Below the pieces are notes generated by a model that was given only the letters and a program-made list of their open reading frames with translations, ran no database searches and was not told the origin of the DNA. A program made the translations under genes and the position numbers. Shown piece after piece: positions 36,701 through 44,805 of a stretch of DNA of 44,805 nucleotides. The DNA comes from a virus. Where the stretch lies: positions 1 to 44,805 of IMG/VR virus record IMGVR_UViG_3300018063_000021; one strand, 5' to 3'. The stretch's first letter is position 1. Each line of letters starts with the position of its first letter.

Positions 36701-39700
36701 CCGGCGCTCTACACGGAAGGCGTCTATCCCGGGTCCGATCAACTCGCCGTCATGGGCATGGACCCGACAACCGAATGGTGGGCCGATTCCTGGTTGGGTC
36801 CCGTCGAAGGCGAGGAGATCAGCTTCGATGTGTCTACCTTCGAGCAAGGGCTGTTCGATCTGTTCGGGGAGCCCGCGCCGGCGCCGGCGGCCCAGCCCAC
36901 ATTGGAGGAGCTGAAGGCCCGTAACGCCGAGCGCCGTGCTCAAGTCGAACAGGAGATCGTCGAGGCGGGCGCGACGCCGGCCGGCGTGCGGCTGATCGCG
37001 CCCTCCGGGCGGGCACTCGTTGTCCATCCGAGCACACAGGAGGCCGGGCGCTGGCAGCTCACGGCCTTCACCGACGAGGGCACGCCCTCCGGGCATGATC
37101 TCTACGACAGCTTCGCCGAGGCGTATCGGAGCGCGCGAGGCCTCTACGGCACGCAGACCTACGGGCCACCCTTCGGCGGCAGTGAGTTTGTCCCGATCAC
37201 GCAGGGCGCGACAGCCGCGCCGGCACTCGATGCGTTCTACCCGGTCGTCTCGGACGTGGTGGACGGGCTCGTCGTGCGGGCCGAGGTGCCGAACACCGAC
37301 TCCATCAGCGCGTCGCTCTCCACCTACCGCGTCCTGCCGGGCATCCGGGCGGTCCCGTTCGGTCCGACCCCCCCGCCCACCTTCATCAATCCCCAGACGC
37401 AACAGCGCACCGAGGCGCTCCGCGATGCCATCGCGGCCTCGGGCGAGGTCAACCCGCTGATCGTCGTGATCGAGCCCGGCAACCCGGACCCGGACTACTA
37501 CTACATCCTCGAAGGGAGCCATCGGTTCGATGCGCTCCTGATGCTCGGCAAGACCGCCTTCCCGGCACTCGTCGTGATCGACGAAGACAGCCTCCCGGCC
37601 GAGGATGTGCTCGACACCGGGGAAGTGCAGCCGCGACTCCCCGCCGCCGGCGCCGTGCGCGATCAGGAGGTCGCGACGCCGGCCATCGAGGCGCCGTTCG
37701 CGTTGACGGCCACCGAGGACCGGGCGACGAAGGGGACGCAAACGGAACTGTTTCAGCCGGTCTACCACGGCTCGCCCTACATCTTCGAGAAGTTCTCGCT
37801 GCATAGCATCGGCAATGGGGAAGGGCACCAAGCGTTCGGCTACGGCCTCTACTTCGCCAGTCTGCGGGACGTGGCCGAGGGCTACCGGGAGCGCTTGGCC
37901 GGCAAAGGCCTGGACAAGCGACTGGTGATCGACGGCGTCAGCGTGATCGGGGAGGAGGACAGTGTCTACGGCACGCTCAACCACACCACGACTGAGGGCG
38001 GGCAACTCGGACGTGGGCTCCTGGAGCTGTTCGCGCGCGCGCACTTCAAACGGCCGGGGAAGGCGAGCATCGCCGCGCTCCGGGACGAACTGACGCGCTC
38101 CATCGCCAACTACGAGGTCGTGTTCGCAGAGGGGCGCACCTTTAGCGGCGACCTCAATCGGGACCTGTTTCATTTCGCCGCGGCCCGCGCCGCGCTCGCC
38201 GCCCTGGAGAAGTGGGGCGACCGGATGGAGATCCTCCCGGCGGAGAAGCCGGGGCGCACCTACAAGGTGGAGATTCCCGACGACGCGCACTTCCTCGATT
38301 GGGACAAGCCGATCGCTGAGCAGCCGTCGATTGTGAAGACCGCGCTGGTGCAGCTCGGCTTCACCATCGACGCCGCACTCACCATCCCGGATTGGGCGCA
38401 CGCGGAGCAACTCTTCGGTGTCGGCGGCTCCGGCCTGCAAGCCATGCTGATCGCGGAGCGGATGGCGGCCAACATCGAGACGCGGGAGATCCTGAACGCC
38501 GGCCGGTACTACGTCGAGACGCGCAACGCGGAGGCGTGGGCGGAGTGGTATCGGGAGCACAGCGCGCTCCTCGATCGGAAGCTCCAGTCCGCGCAAGCCT
38601 TCGTGTGGCGTGGCGAGGACATCTACCGCGAATTGCATCGGCGGGCGGCCACGGTCGGCGGGCGCCCACCCAGCGGCGGCTGGTCACTCAATCAGGAGTT
38701 TGCCAAAGTGGCCTCGGCACAGCTTGCCGCCCACGGCGTCGCGGGGCTCCGGTATTTCGATGGTCTGTCCCGCTCGGTGCAGGAGGGCACGGCCAACTAC
38801 GTCGTCTTCGACGACCGACTGATCGAGGTCGTGGAGTTCTATCAGGACAGCCCACGGCTGACGGCCATCCATCAGCTCACGGCGGAGAACCTCGCCTCGG
38901 CCGAGGCGCTCGGCGCGCTCGCCGTGCCGTCCATTGCCGTGCAGCCGGAAGGGAGCGGCGCCCTCCACGGCTTCGGCGAGATCACCCTGTTGGGCGGGCG
39001 GGATCTGGCGGACCCGGCGCAGCATCCCGTCTTCGACGCGGACGCCTGGAGCATGACGTTCCCGGCGCCCGAGTATCGCAAGGCCAAGATGAAGCCCACG
39101 CAGGCGCTCGTCAACACGTTCCGCAGGGACAGCGTGGCCTACGAGGAAGATGGCAAACTCAGTGAAGTGTGGGACCACGCGGTGAGCCGGCCGAGGCCGG
39201 AGGAGTCCATTCAGATCCTCCGGCGCTCGCTGATGGCGAAGGCGGTGTTCCTGCGGGAGCAGGGCGTCACGCCGGCGCCGCCCGTGCTGGTGCCTAAGGA
39301 GCTAGAGGCGGGGTGGGTGACCGCGCCGAGTTTCCAAGCGTTCTTGGCCGCCTCGGGTGGCGCTGAGCAGCTCGGGCGCTACGGCGTCGCGGACACGGCC
39401 TATCGGCAGCAGCTCACGGCCGCGGTGCGGGCGGCGCTCGTCGAGCACACGGCGGCGATCACGGCAGACGCGGAGGCGGCGACGCGCGAGTTGATTGCCT
39501 CCTTGGAGGACGAATGGTTCAACACAGACGGCGACGGCCTCTTCGCCTTCGGGCGCACGCCGCGCGTCCTCCGGAGTCTGGACGCCATCGGCAAGGTCCG
39601 GATGGATGTGGGGGCGACGCAAGCGGCGCTCGACGCGCAGATGGTCGGGCGGACGCCAGCGTTTCAGGCGTGGGTCGATCGCCAGATTCTCGGGCTCCAT

Positions 39701-42700
39701 CCGGCGCCGGAGATTACGCTCCGCCGACGCAAGGTGCCCTATACGTTGGAGAACATCGTCGAGCGCATGACGGCCACGGTGTCCATCAACGCGCAGCAGC
39801 AGCACATGACCTTCGGCGAGGGCAAGGCCCGGGCCGCGGCGGCGCGACGCTTCAGCTCCGTCGAACACATGCGGAATGTCGCGGCTTACGCCATCAAGCC
39901 GGAAAGCGAGGTCAACGAGGCACGCGCGCGCGCGCAGCAACTCCTCGCGGACTGGCGCGGCGAAGTGCTCGGTTCCTACACCGAGACGGACTGGCGCGGG
40001 CAGATCGATACCTGGCACGGACTTGATGCGTCGATGCGGGCGGTCGCCCGGTGGGCGAAGTCGATGCGGGACACGCCGGAGACGCGGATGCGGAAGGCGC
40101 TCTCGGCGGAGGGGTTCTCGCACGTGCCGGCGTCGGTCGTGGCGCAAGGCGTCGAAGCCGCCCGGGCGTTCATGGACGCCCCGGTGCCGTACTTCGAGAG
40201 CAAACCCCAACGGGCCGTGCAGCTCACGGAGTTTGCGGGCGCGGTCGTGCCAGCCACTGCCACGCCGGCGACGCGCGCCATCCTGGCGAAAGCCGGGCTG
40301 TCGGTCATGGACTACGACCCCGGCAACACGGCGAGCCGGGATGCCGCCATCAACGCGCTCCGGACCGATCTCGCCGCCACGCGGCCGGAGATCCTCTTCC
40401 AGCCGACGCTCGGCGGGAAGCGCGGCTCGATTGTGATCGGGCCGAACCGGACCATCACCATCAACCTCTTCGAGAAGGCCGACCTCTCCACCGTCCTGCA
40501 CGAGACCGGGCACTTCTTCTTAGAGGTCTTTGGGGACGTGGTAGACGGGCTCGGCCTGAAGGACCCGGCACAACTCACCCCCTCACAGCGGCGGATGCTT
40601 GGAGACTACGGTGCGATCTTGCAACTCTTCGGCGTGGAGAACCGGCGGGAGATCGGGCGTGCGCAACACGAACAGTGGGCGCGCTTGTTCGAGGTGTATC
40701 TCGCCGAAGGTCGCGCCCCGAGCGAGGCGCTCCGGTCCGCGTTCGGGCGGTTTCGTGCGTGGTTCCTGGGGATCTACCGCGCGTTGCGGAACATGGACGC
40801 GACGCTCACGCCAGAGGTGCGGGCCATCTTTGACCGGATGCTCGCCAGCGAGCAGGCCATCACGGAGGCGGAGGCGCGCGGGCGCATGGAGCCGCTGTTC
40901 CTGACGGCCGAGGCGGCCGGCATGACCCCGGCGCGGTTTGGCCTCTACCGGTCCACGATTGAGGCCGCGTCGCGCACGGCGCGGGAAGAGTTGGACGGGA
41001 AACTCCTGGCCGAGATTCGCCGGGAACAAGAGGGCCAGTGGCGGGCCGAGCGTGACGAGGTGCGTGCGGAAGTCGCGAGCACCGTGCAGCAGCAGCCCGT
41101 CTACAAGGCGCTGGCCGCCATGCGCGCCGGCAAGAATCCTGACGGCACGCCGCTCGTGGAGGGGCTGATCACGCCGCCCTTGAAGCTCTCCAGGCGGCTG
41201 ATCGTGGACCGGTTCGGGATCGACCGGCTCCGCGCGCTCCCGAAGCCCTATGTCTACAGTGCCGAGGGCGGCCTCGATCCGGAGACGGTGGCGCAGCGAT
41301 TCGGGTTCGGCAGTGGCGACGAGCTGTTGACGGCGATCACCGAGGCGCCGGCGATGGGGCAGGCGATCGACCGGGAGACGGATCGACTCATGATCGACCG
41401 TCACGGCTCGCTGTTGCTCGACGGCTCTGTGACGGAGGCCGCGCAGGCCGCCACGGCGAACGCAGACCGGGCGCTGGTCATCCGCACAGAGCTGCGGGCG
41501 CTTGGGCAGCTCCGGCGGAGCGTGGCGCCGTTCGAGGACGCGGTGCGGGCGGAAGGCGCCGAGAAGCTCCGCGACGCGGGCAAGGAGCGCGCGTACGAGC
41601 GGCGGTGGCTGGAGGCCGAGACGCGGCTCCGGATCGCCATCGCGGAGGGGCGCAAGCAAGTTGAGATCGATGCCTTGCGTGGGGAGTTGGCCAACCTCAA
41701 GGGGAAGGCGCGCAGTGGTGGGGCGACGCTCCGCGGCGCGCTCCCGCCGGCGGACGCCATCCGGCAGATTGGCGAGGCGCGTATCGCCGCGACGCGCTAC
41801 CGTGACCTGAAGCCGGCCGTGTTCTGGTCGGCCGCCCGGCGGGCCTCACAGGCGGCGACCGAGGCCGCTGCGCGGCAAGACTTCGACGCGGCGATTCAGG
41901 CCAAGACGCAGGAGTTGCTCCACCTCGCCCTCTACCGGGAGGCTGAGACCACGCTGGCCGAGATCGAGTCGCGCATCACGCAGGCGCGGGATCTCAACCG
42001 CCCGGCCACGCAGGCGCGCCTCGGCCTCGCGGGCGGCACGTTCCTCGATCAGATCCTCGGTATCCTGGACCGCTACGACTTCGCGCGTGTGTCCGGGCCG
42101 GCGCTGGAGCGGCGCGCGCAGATCACGAAGTGGGTCGCGGCGATGGAAGGGGAGGGGCTCCCGGTCGATCTGCCGGACGAAGTCCTGAACGACGCCAGAC
42201 GCATCAATTATCAGGACGTGACGGTGGCCGAACTGATCGGCATCACGGACGGCATCGCGCAGATTCTCCATCTCGCGCGGCTGGCCAGCCGCCTCCTCAA
42301 GGGCGACCAGAAGGCGGAACTGGACGCCGCCGCCACGGAGATGGCCACGTCGATCCGCGCGCAGGGCAGACGTCGGCGCGAGCCGCGGCGCGATCGCCCG
42401 CCTGGGGAAGAACGGCGGCGCGCTGTCGAGGACTGGTTCGCCGGGCACCGGAAGCTCGCGTCCCTCGTGCGGGTCTTGGACGGGTTCCAGGATGGCGGAC
42501 CCGTGTGGGACGCGTTCCTGCGTCCACTTAATGACGCCGGGGCACGGGAAGCCGAGATGAACGCCGAGGCCACGGCGCGGTTCGCCGCGCTCATCGAGCG
42601 CGCGTATCCGGGGCGGTCGAAGCGGTTGCTCTACGAGCGCCAGCATGTCCCGGCGGTCGGCCGGAGTCTGTCGCAGATGGAGCGCCTGATGGTGGCGCTC

Positions 42701-44410
42701 AATTGGGGGAACGATGGGAACCGGGATCGGATTCAGCGTGGCGAGGGGTGGAGTACGGAACAGGTGCAGAGCATCCTGGACACGCTGACGCCGGCGGACG
42801 CGGACTTCGTGCAGGGCGTCTTCGATCTCCTGGACTCCTATTGGCCGGCGATCAAAGCGAAGCAGGAGCGCGTCTACGGGCTGGCGCCGGCGCGTGTGGA
42901 GGCGGCCACCTTCCGGCTCGGCACGCGCGAGATGACGGGCGGCTACTTCCCATTGAAGTATGACGACCGCTTGAGCGCCACGGCCATCAGCAAGCTCGAC
43001 CTCGATGCGGCGAATCTCGCGCGGTACGCGGCCTACGCGCACGCGACGACGAAGCGGAACCATACGCAGGCCCGCGTAGCGACGCTGAAGGAGAAGGTGC
43101 GCCTGGACTTCGGGCCGATGTTCGAGCACGTTGATCAGGTGATTCACGACCTCACGCATCATGAGGCGCTGCTCGACATCGGGCGCCTGATCGGCCACAA
43201 AGCCGTGCAGGACGCGATTCTGGAGACGCAGGGCGACCTCGTGTATAAGCAGATCCGGAACACCATCCGCGACGTGGCCTTCGGGGACGTGCCGGCGCGT
43301 GGCGGTGTCGAGCGGTTCATCAATCACATTCGCGCCGGCGCGACGATTGCCGGCCTCGGCTGGAACCTCACCACGGCCATGCTTCAGCCGATTGGCCTGA
43401 CGAACAGTGCCGTGCGGATTGGGCCGAGGTGGGTCCTGCGCGGGCTCGCGCGCTGGTTCCGGCATCCGACCACGATGATCGAGACGGTGGACTGGATCAT
43501 GGAGCAGAGCGCGTTCATGCGCTCGCGTGGCCGCACACAGCAGCGGGAGATCGCCGAGATCCGCCGGCGGATCGGGGTCGATACCGGGGTGATTACCGGG
43601 TGGGTCGAAGCCTCCATCCGTGGCGCGTCCGGTGGCACCGTGTCGGCGCAAGGCGTCGCGGACTCCTACTTCTGGATGATCCAAGCGATGCAACGCATGG
43701 CCGACGTGCCGACGTGGCTCGGGGCCTACGAGAAGGCCATGGCGGACCCGCGCAATCTGGACGCGAACGGCCTGCACGATGAGGCGAGGGCCGTCGCGCT
43801 CGCCGATCAAGCGGTCCTCGATTCACAGGGCGGGGGCCAGATGAAGGATCTGTCGGAAGTGCAACGCGGCGGGCCGATGATGCGGCTCTGGACGAACTTC
43901 TACTCGTTCTTCAACGTGCTCTACAACCAAGCGGCGGAGAGCACGCAGCGGACGCGGTTCACCGAGCCGGCCGATGTCGGACGGTTGGCCTCGGACTACC
44001 TGATGCTCTTCATCGTGCCGGCGGTCATCAGCTACATGGTGCGCGCCGCGCTCCGGCCTGGGGAGGAGGACGACGAAGACGCGCTCGCGTGGCGGCTGGC
44101 GCTGGAAGTCGCGTCCTACATGAGCGGCACGATGATCGGCCTCCGGGAGATCAGCGCGACGTTGCAGGGGTATTACGGCTACGACGGGCCGGCCGGCGCG
44201 CGATTCTTCGCCGCGTTGTCCCGCCTCGGGCAACAAGCGCGGCAGGGGGAACCGGACGCGGCGTTCCGACGCGCCGCCGTCGATGTCGGGGGCACGGTGC
44301 TCCATCTCCCGGCCGGCCAGATCAACAAGACCCTGGACGGCATCATGGCGCTCGACGAAGGGAAGACGCAGAACCCGGCGGCCGTGGTGCTCGGTGGGCC
44401 GAGGCGCTGA
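33731..44410 (+). CDS. Giant polyvalent internal virion protein (ParB-like, ADP-ribosyltransferase-like and HETGH metalloprotease-like domains)
   Basis: A 3559-residue continuous frame, 24% of the window, coupled by TGATG. Residues 1-180 are helical. About 190-265 is a Gly/Ala-rich hydrophobic segment (GAFIGGAGGAVVGGVGAIPG). A Pro/Ala/Glu-rich linker lies near 640-800. Residues about 1195-1290 look ParB-like (YYILEGSHRFDALLMLGKTA). About 1340-1700 resembles polyvalent-protein ADP-ribosyltransferases (VYHGSPYIFEKF, GYGLYFASLRDVAEGY, then ANYVVFDD). Residues 2250-2270 hold HETGHFFLEVFG, a zincin-type metal site at 2257-2261. The last 900 residues are helical, with a membrane-like segment at 3423-3441 (YLMLFIVPAVISYMVRAAL). 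I see no transglycosylase domain. Large polyvalent proteins are thought to be injected with DNA to disarm the host. Confidence 0.8.
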   Translation: MSPLNQFDDELQRLDDDQAPSADPNPFYQTILDQRSARESTLRRSMRTATDTTPERAAEVRRLSDQLRVPAPIIDRDFERYQKQGAVEGRPYAAMQDETPALAQWTAKPENAALAQDDLEQLGLLEWLVTAPQRAFAQSAAHMRMAELRTKSLFRDLTREELDALNSEKFLTESGARLGAGDSWFRGAVTSGSALLANVLFGAQRAGAKGVLGAVTGAFIGGAGGAVVGGVGAIPGAAAGAKFGLSVGLGVGAAQFGFELEAGLAYDEFQTNPDFTDDLGRPLDQNVAKVAALAAGGLNAGLEVVGLGILAKSIPGLNQLKGAMARTAIATALKSPTVRAALRDALGSYGGVVTKETAVEVAQRAITILSGELGKAVSGQPLPMRTPDDVMADLGREAVGAAQGFAFVGLPGPTLSLAHDVQRARQAQHNATWFTALGEGVSQSKTVTRMPAAAQELLEQATKDGPIGTLYAPLDTWTTYWQEKGIDPAEMAATVTGDRAALATARETGVDLAIPTARYAVTLAGTEHNGFFGGELRLGPEEMNAREATAFIEEQRTKQEAEAGLPAAEPSSREQVRRAVSAQLVTGGQFTAATAEPISQLLAAGIGTLAEEAGLDPAALYSRYGLTVARPTAAEAARVTPGAPSEPSGGAAPPAAPAAPVPPAGSDLVVPGETAEAIPGLAELEAELGGATLEPRGEETFTANVSETGLGSEEENRRLAAMTAAGQTFVVYDRAGRRRVIPTGGAVDYHAQNGETFGVESRTGFEIHEHRGGKVPGLTAPAAEAQTGVADAEPEGDRLDLRATGDDPAVGLFESRPSVAENEVARLVRRRTGESDTALASRRRRYVVEAHAVRRTQHYGALFAHVAHHAAQLQPDVDRALLQREFAIRIDLWEEAASTYTESGHDPLDLLKAIADRGGLNTADPSFPGEVALLMEGQTFGRVRGVKGVFQKDSRQTLDLLATSLRQDDRYAWITTPDVLTEAIDDAIRHPALYTEGVYPGSDQLAVMGMDPTTEWWADSWLGPVEGEEISFDVSTFEQGLFDLFGEPAPAPAAQPTLEELKARNAERRAQVEQEIVEAGATPAGVRLIAPSGRALVVHPSTQEAGRWQLTAFTDEGTPSGHDLYDSFAEAYRSARGLYGTQTYGPPFGGSEFVPITQGATAAPALDAFYPVVSDVVDGLVVRAEVPNTDSISASLSTYRVLPGIRAVPFGPTPPPTFINPQTQQRTEALRDAIAASGEVNPLIVVIEPGNPDPDYYYILEGSHRFDALLMLGKTAFPALVVIDEDSLPAEDVLDTGEVQPRLPAAGAVRDQEVATPAIEAPFALTATEDRATKGTQTELFQPVYHGSPYIFEKFSLHSIGNGEGHQAFGYGLYFASLRDVAEGYRERLAGKGLDKRLVIDGVSVIGEEDSVYGTLNHTTTEGGQLGRGLLELFARAHFKRPGKASIAALRDELTRSIANYEVVFAEGRTFSGDLNRDLFHFAAARAALAALEKWGDRMEILPAEKPGRTYKVEIPDDAHFLDWDKPIAEQPSIVKTALVQLGFTIDAALTIPDWAHAEQLFGVGGSGLQAMLIAERMAANIETREILNAGRYYVETRNAEAWAEWYREHSALLDRKLQSAQAFVWRGEDIYRELHRRAATVGGRPPSGGWSLNQEFAKVASAQLAAHGVAGLRYFDGLSRSVQEGTANYVVFDDRLIEVVEFYQDSPRLTAIHQLTAENLASAEALGALAVPSIAVQPEGSGALHGFGEITLLGGRDLADPAQHPVFDADAWSMTFPAPEYRKAKMKPTQALVNTFRRDSVAYEEDGKLSEVWDHAVSRPRPEESIQILRRSLMAKAVFLREQGVTPAPPVLVPKELEAGWVTAPSFQAFLAASGGAEQLGRYGVADTAYRQQLTAAVRAALVEHTAAITADAEAATRELIASLEDEWFNTDGDGLFAFGRTPRVLRSLDAIGKVRMDVGATQAALDAQMVGRTPAFQAWVDRQILGLHPAPEITLRRRKVPYTLENIVERMTATVSINAQQQHMTFGEGKARAAAARRFSSVEHMRNVAAYAIKPESEVNEARARAQQLLADWRGEVLGSYTETDWRGQIDTWHGLDASMRAVARWAKSMRDTPETRMRKALSAEGFSHVPASVVAQGVEAARAFMDAPVPYFESKPQRAVQLTEFAGAVVPATATPATRAILAKAGLSVMDYDPGNTASRDAAINALRTDLAATRPEILFQPTLGGKRGSIVIGPNRTITINLFEKADLSTVLHETGHFFLEVFGDVVDGLGLKDPAQLTPSQRRMLGDYGAILQLFGVENRREIGRAQHEQWARLFEVYLAEGRAPSEALRSAFGRFRAWFLGIYRALRNMDATLTPEVRAIFDRMLASEQAITEAEARGRMEPLFLTAEAAGMTPARFGLYRSTIEAASRTAREELDGKLLAEIRREQEGQWRAERDEVRAEVASTVQQQPVYKALAAMRAGKNPDGTPLVEGLITPPLKLSRRLIVDRFGIDRLRALPKPYVYSAEGGLDPETVAQRFGFGSGDELLTAITEAPAMGQAIDRETDRLMIDRHGSLLLDGSVTEAAQAATANADRALVIRTELRALGQLRRSVAPFEDAVRAEGAEKLRDAGKERAYERRWLEAETRLRIAIAEGRKQVEIDALRGELANLKGKARSGGATLRGALPPADAIRQIGEARIAATRYRDLKPAVFWSAARRASQAATEAAARQDFDAAIQAKTQELLHLALYREAETTLAEIESRITQARDLNRPATQARLGLAGGTFLDQILGILDRYDFARVSGPALERRAQITKWVAAMEGEGLPVDLPDEVLNDARRINYQDVTVAELIGITDGIAQILHLARLASRLLKGDQKAELDAAATEMATSIRAQGRRRREPRRDRPPGEERRRAVEDWFAGHRKLASLVRVLDGFQDGGPVWDAFLRPLNDAGAREAEMNAEATARFAALIERAYPGRSKRLLYERQHVPAVGRSLSQMERLMVALNWGNDGNRDRIQRGEGWSTEQVQSILDTLTPADADFVQGVFDLLDSYWPAIKAKQERVYGLAPARVEAATFRLGTREMTGGYFPLKYDDRLSATAISKLDLDAANLARYAAYAHATTKRNHTQARVATLKEKVRLDFGPMFEHVDQVIHDLTHHEALLDIGRLIGHKAVQDAILETQGDLVYKQIRNTIRDVAFGDVPARGGVERFINHIRAGATIAGLGWNLTTAMLQPIGLTNSAVRIGPRWVLRGLARWFRHPTTMIETVDWIMEQSAFMRSRGRTQQREIAEIRRRIGVDTGVITGWVEASIRGASGGTVSAQGVADSYFWMIQAMQRMADVPTWLGAYEKAMADPRNLDANGLHDEARAVALADQAVLDSQGGGQMKDLSEVQRGGPMMRLWTNFYSFFNVLYNQAAESTQRTRFTEPADVGRLASDYLMLFIVPAVISYMVRAALRPGEEDDEDALAWRLALEVASYMSGTMIGLREISATLQGYYGYDGPAGARFFAALSRLGQQARQGEPDAAFRRAAVDVGGTVLHLPAGQINKTLDGIMALDEGKTQNPAAVVLGGPRR

Positions 44411-44709
44411 TGGCACGCGACAAAGCCCGACAGCGACCACGGCGCGTCGTCGAACCGTTGCGGCGGCAAGACAATCGCGAAGCGGCGGCGCGCGCGGATG
44501 AGCACACCTGGCCGGTGGGCTCGATCTTTCTCTCCACGGTGCCGACCAACCCGGCCGTGCTCTTAGGGTTCGGGACGTGGGTCGCCTTCGCCCAAGGGCG
44601 CGTGCTTGTCGGCATCGACCCCACGCAAGTAGAATTTGACACCGTGCTTGAGACGGGCGGCGCAAAGACGCACGTCCTGACGGTGGCCGAAACCCCCTGC
44701 GCTTGTTAA
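44410..44709 (+). CDS. Collar-domain tail protein, short N-terminal part
   Basis: A 99-residue protein coupled by TGATG to the giant gene. After a basic N-terminus, residues 34-93 match the phage collar/tail-fibre tip: WPVGSIFLSTVPTNPAVLLG, FGTWVAFAQGRVLVGID, FDTVLETGGAKTHVLTVAE. In relatives this continues with MP-HtH and ends HNNLQPY--VYMW-RT. Here it stops at TPCAC, and the matching C-terminus appears in the gene ending at 484. So the domain looks split, either by a frame change near the CCCCC run at 44690-44694 or by insertion of other sequence. Confidence 0.65.
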   Translation: MARDKARQRPRRVVEPLRRQDNREAAARADEHTWPVGSIFLSTVPTNPAVLLGFGTWVAFAQGRVLVGIDPTQVEFDTVLETGGAKTHVLTVAETPCAC

Positions 44710-44722
44710 AGGAGATGGCGTG

Positions 44723-44805
44723 ATGACGAGACGAGAGATGATCGATAGCATGCACGCGGCCCTGCTCGCGTCGTATCCGCGGGGGGCCTTCGTGCTCAGT
44801 CGCCA
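44723..44805 (+). CDS. Start of tail-tip gene, runs off window
   Basis: AAAGGAG (44708-44714) lies eight bases before an ATG. The visible peptide is MTRREMIDSMHAALLASYPR, then GAFVLSR. If the window is circular, the frame continues without a stop into the gene at 2..484, giving about 188 residues. The alternative GTG at 44720 would add one residue. Partial, so no function by itself. Confidence 0.5.
   Translation, partial: MTRREMIDSMHAALLASYPRGAFVLSR

Noticed and set aside
41846-43810. 654-codon minus-strand frame opposite the giant gene
   Set aside because: Same shadow behaviour; no ribosome binding site or family match, and the + frame continues unbroken.
1-44805. Integrated prophage
   Set aside because: No integrase, repressor, attachment-site repeat or host gene is visible; all genes run one way, as in a phage genome.

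Overview
The window reads as most or all of the genome of an uncultured tailed phage with a podovirus-type (short tail) plan. Every gene I can support lies on the + strand, mostly joined by ATGA, GTGA or TGATG overlaps. The DNA is GC-rich, and I see no host genes, tRNA, CRISPR array, transposase, integrase or repressor. The head module (portal, Bbp19-like protein, scaffold candidate, Bbp17-like capsid, Bbp16-like cement protein, in that order) matches the gene order of Bordetella phage BPP-1-type podoviruses. The tail and ejection genes (adaptor, nozzle, internal core proteins, one giant protein) match the T7/BPP-1 logic. The host cannot be named from the sequence; GC content and relatives suggest a Gram-negative bacterium.

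Layout. 1-484: C-terminal part of a tail-tip gene with 42-residue repeats and a collar-type C-terminus. 487-1901: lysis-like cassette (holin-like protein, DUF5675 protein, secreted protein, small protein). 1949-5846: early genes including a KTSC protein, a Rad52-like annealing protein, a PD-(D/E)XK exonuclease and an HNH protein. 6032-9902: coiled-coil protein with a TerS-type HTH, DUF932 protein, a structured RNA candidate, small proteins and a second HNH protein, closed by a hairpin terminator. 10236-15496: small accessory genes, a RuvC-like resolvase, an MT-A70 adenine methyltransferase, a MazG-like protein and several zinc-finger proteins. 15538-24981: packaging and head genes. 25012-44805: tail tube and ejection genes, ending with the start of a tail-tip gene.

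How it fits together. Annealing protein, exonuclease and RuvC-like nuclease form a recombination set, but no DNA polymerase, primase, helicase or RNA polymerase is visible, so replication and transcription probably rely on the host. Sigma70-like promoters sharing an ACTTGTTA core precede the gene blocks at 1949 and 6032, and a weaker match precedes 11322. The methyltransferase may protect phage DNA. The giant 3559-residue protein (24% of the window) carries ParB-like, ADP-ribosyltransferase-like and HETGH metalloprotease-like domains between core-protein-like ends, so it is probably packaged and injected as a multi-effector.

The most unusual points are: a small terminase that is an internal duplication; a major capsid protein with a signal-peptide-like leader; a tail adaptor fused to about 1000 residues of adhesin-like sequence; an attenuator-like RNA with mutually exclusive pairings; two virion genes sharing an identical 30-bp start; and a tail-tip locus split between the two window ends, whose reading frame stays open if the ends are joined (the genome may be circular or circularly permuted).
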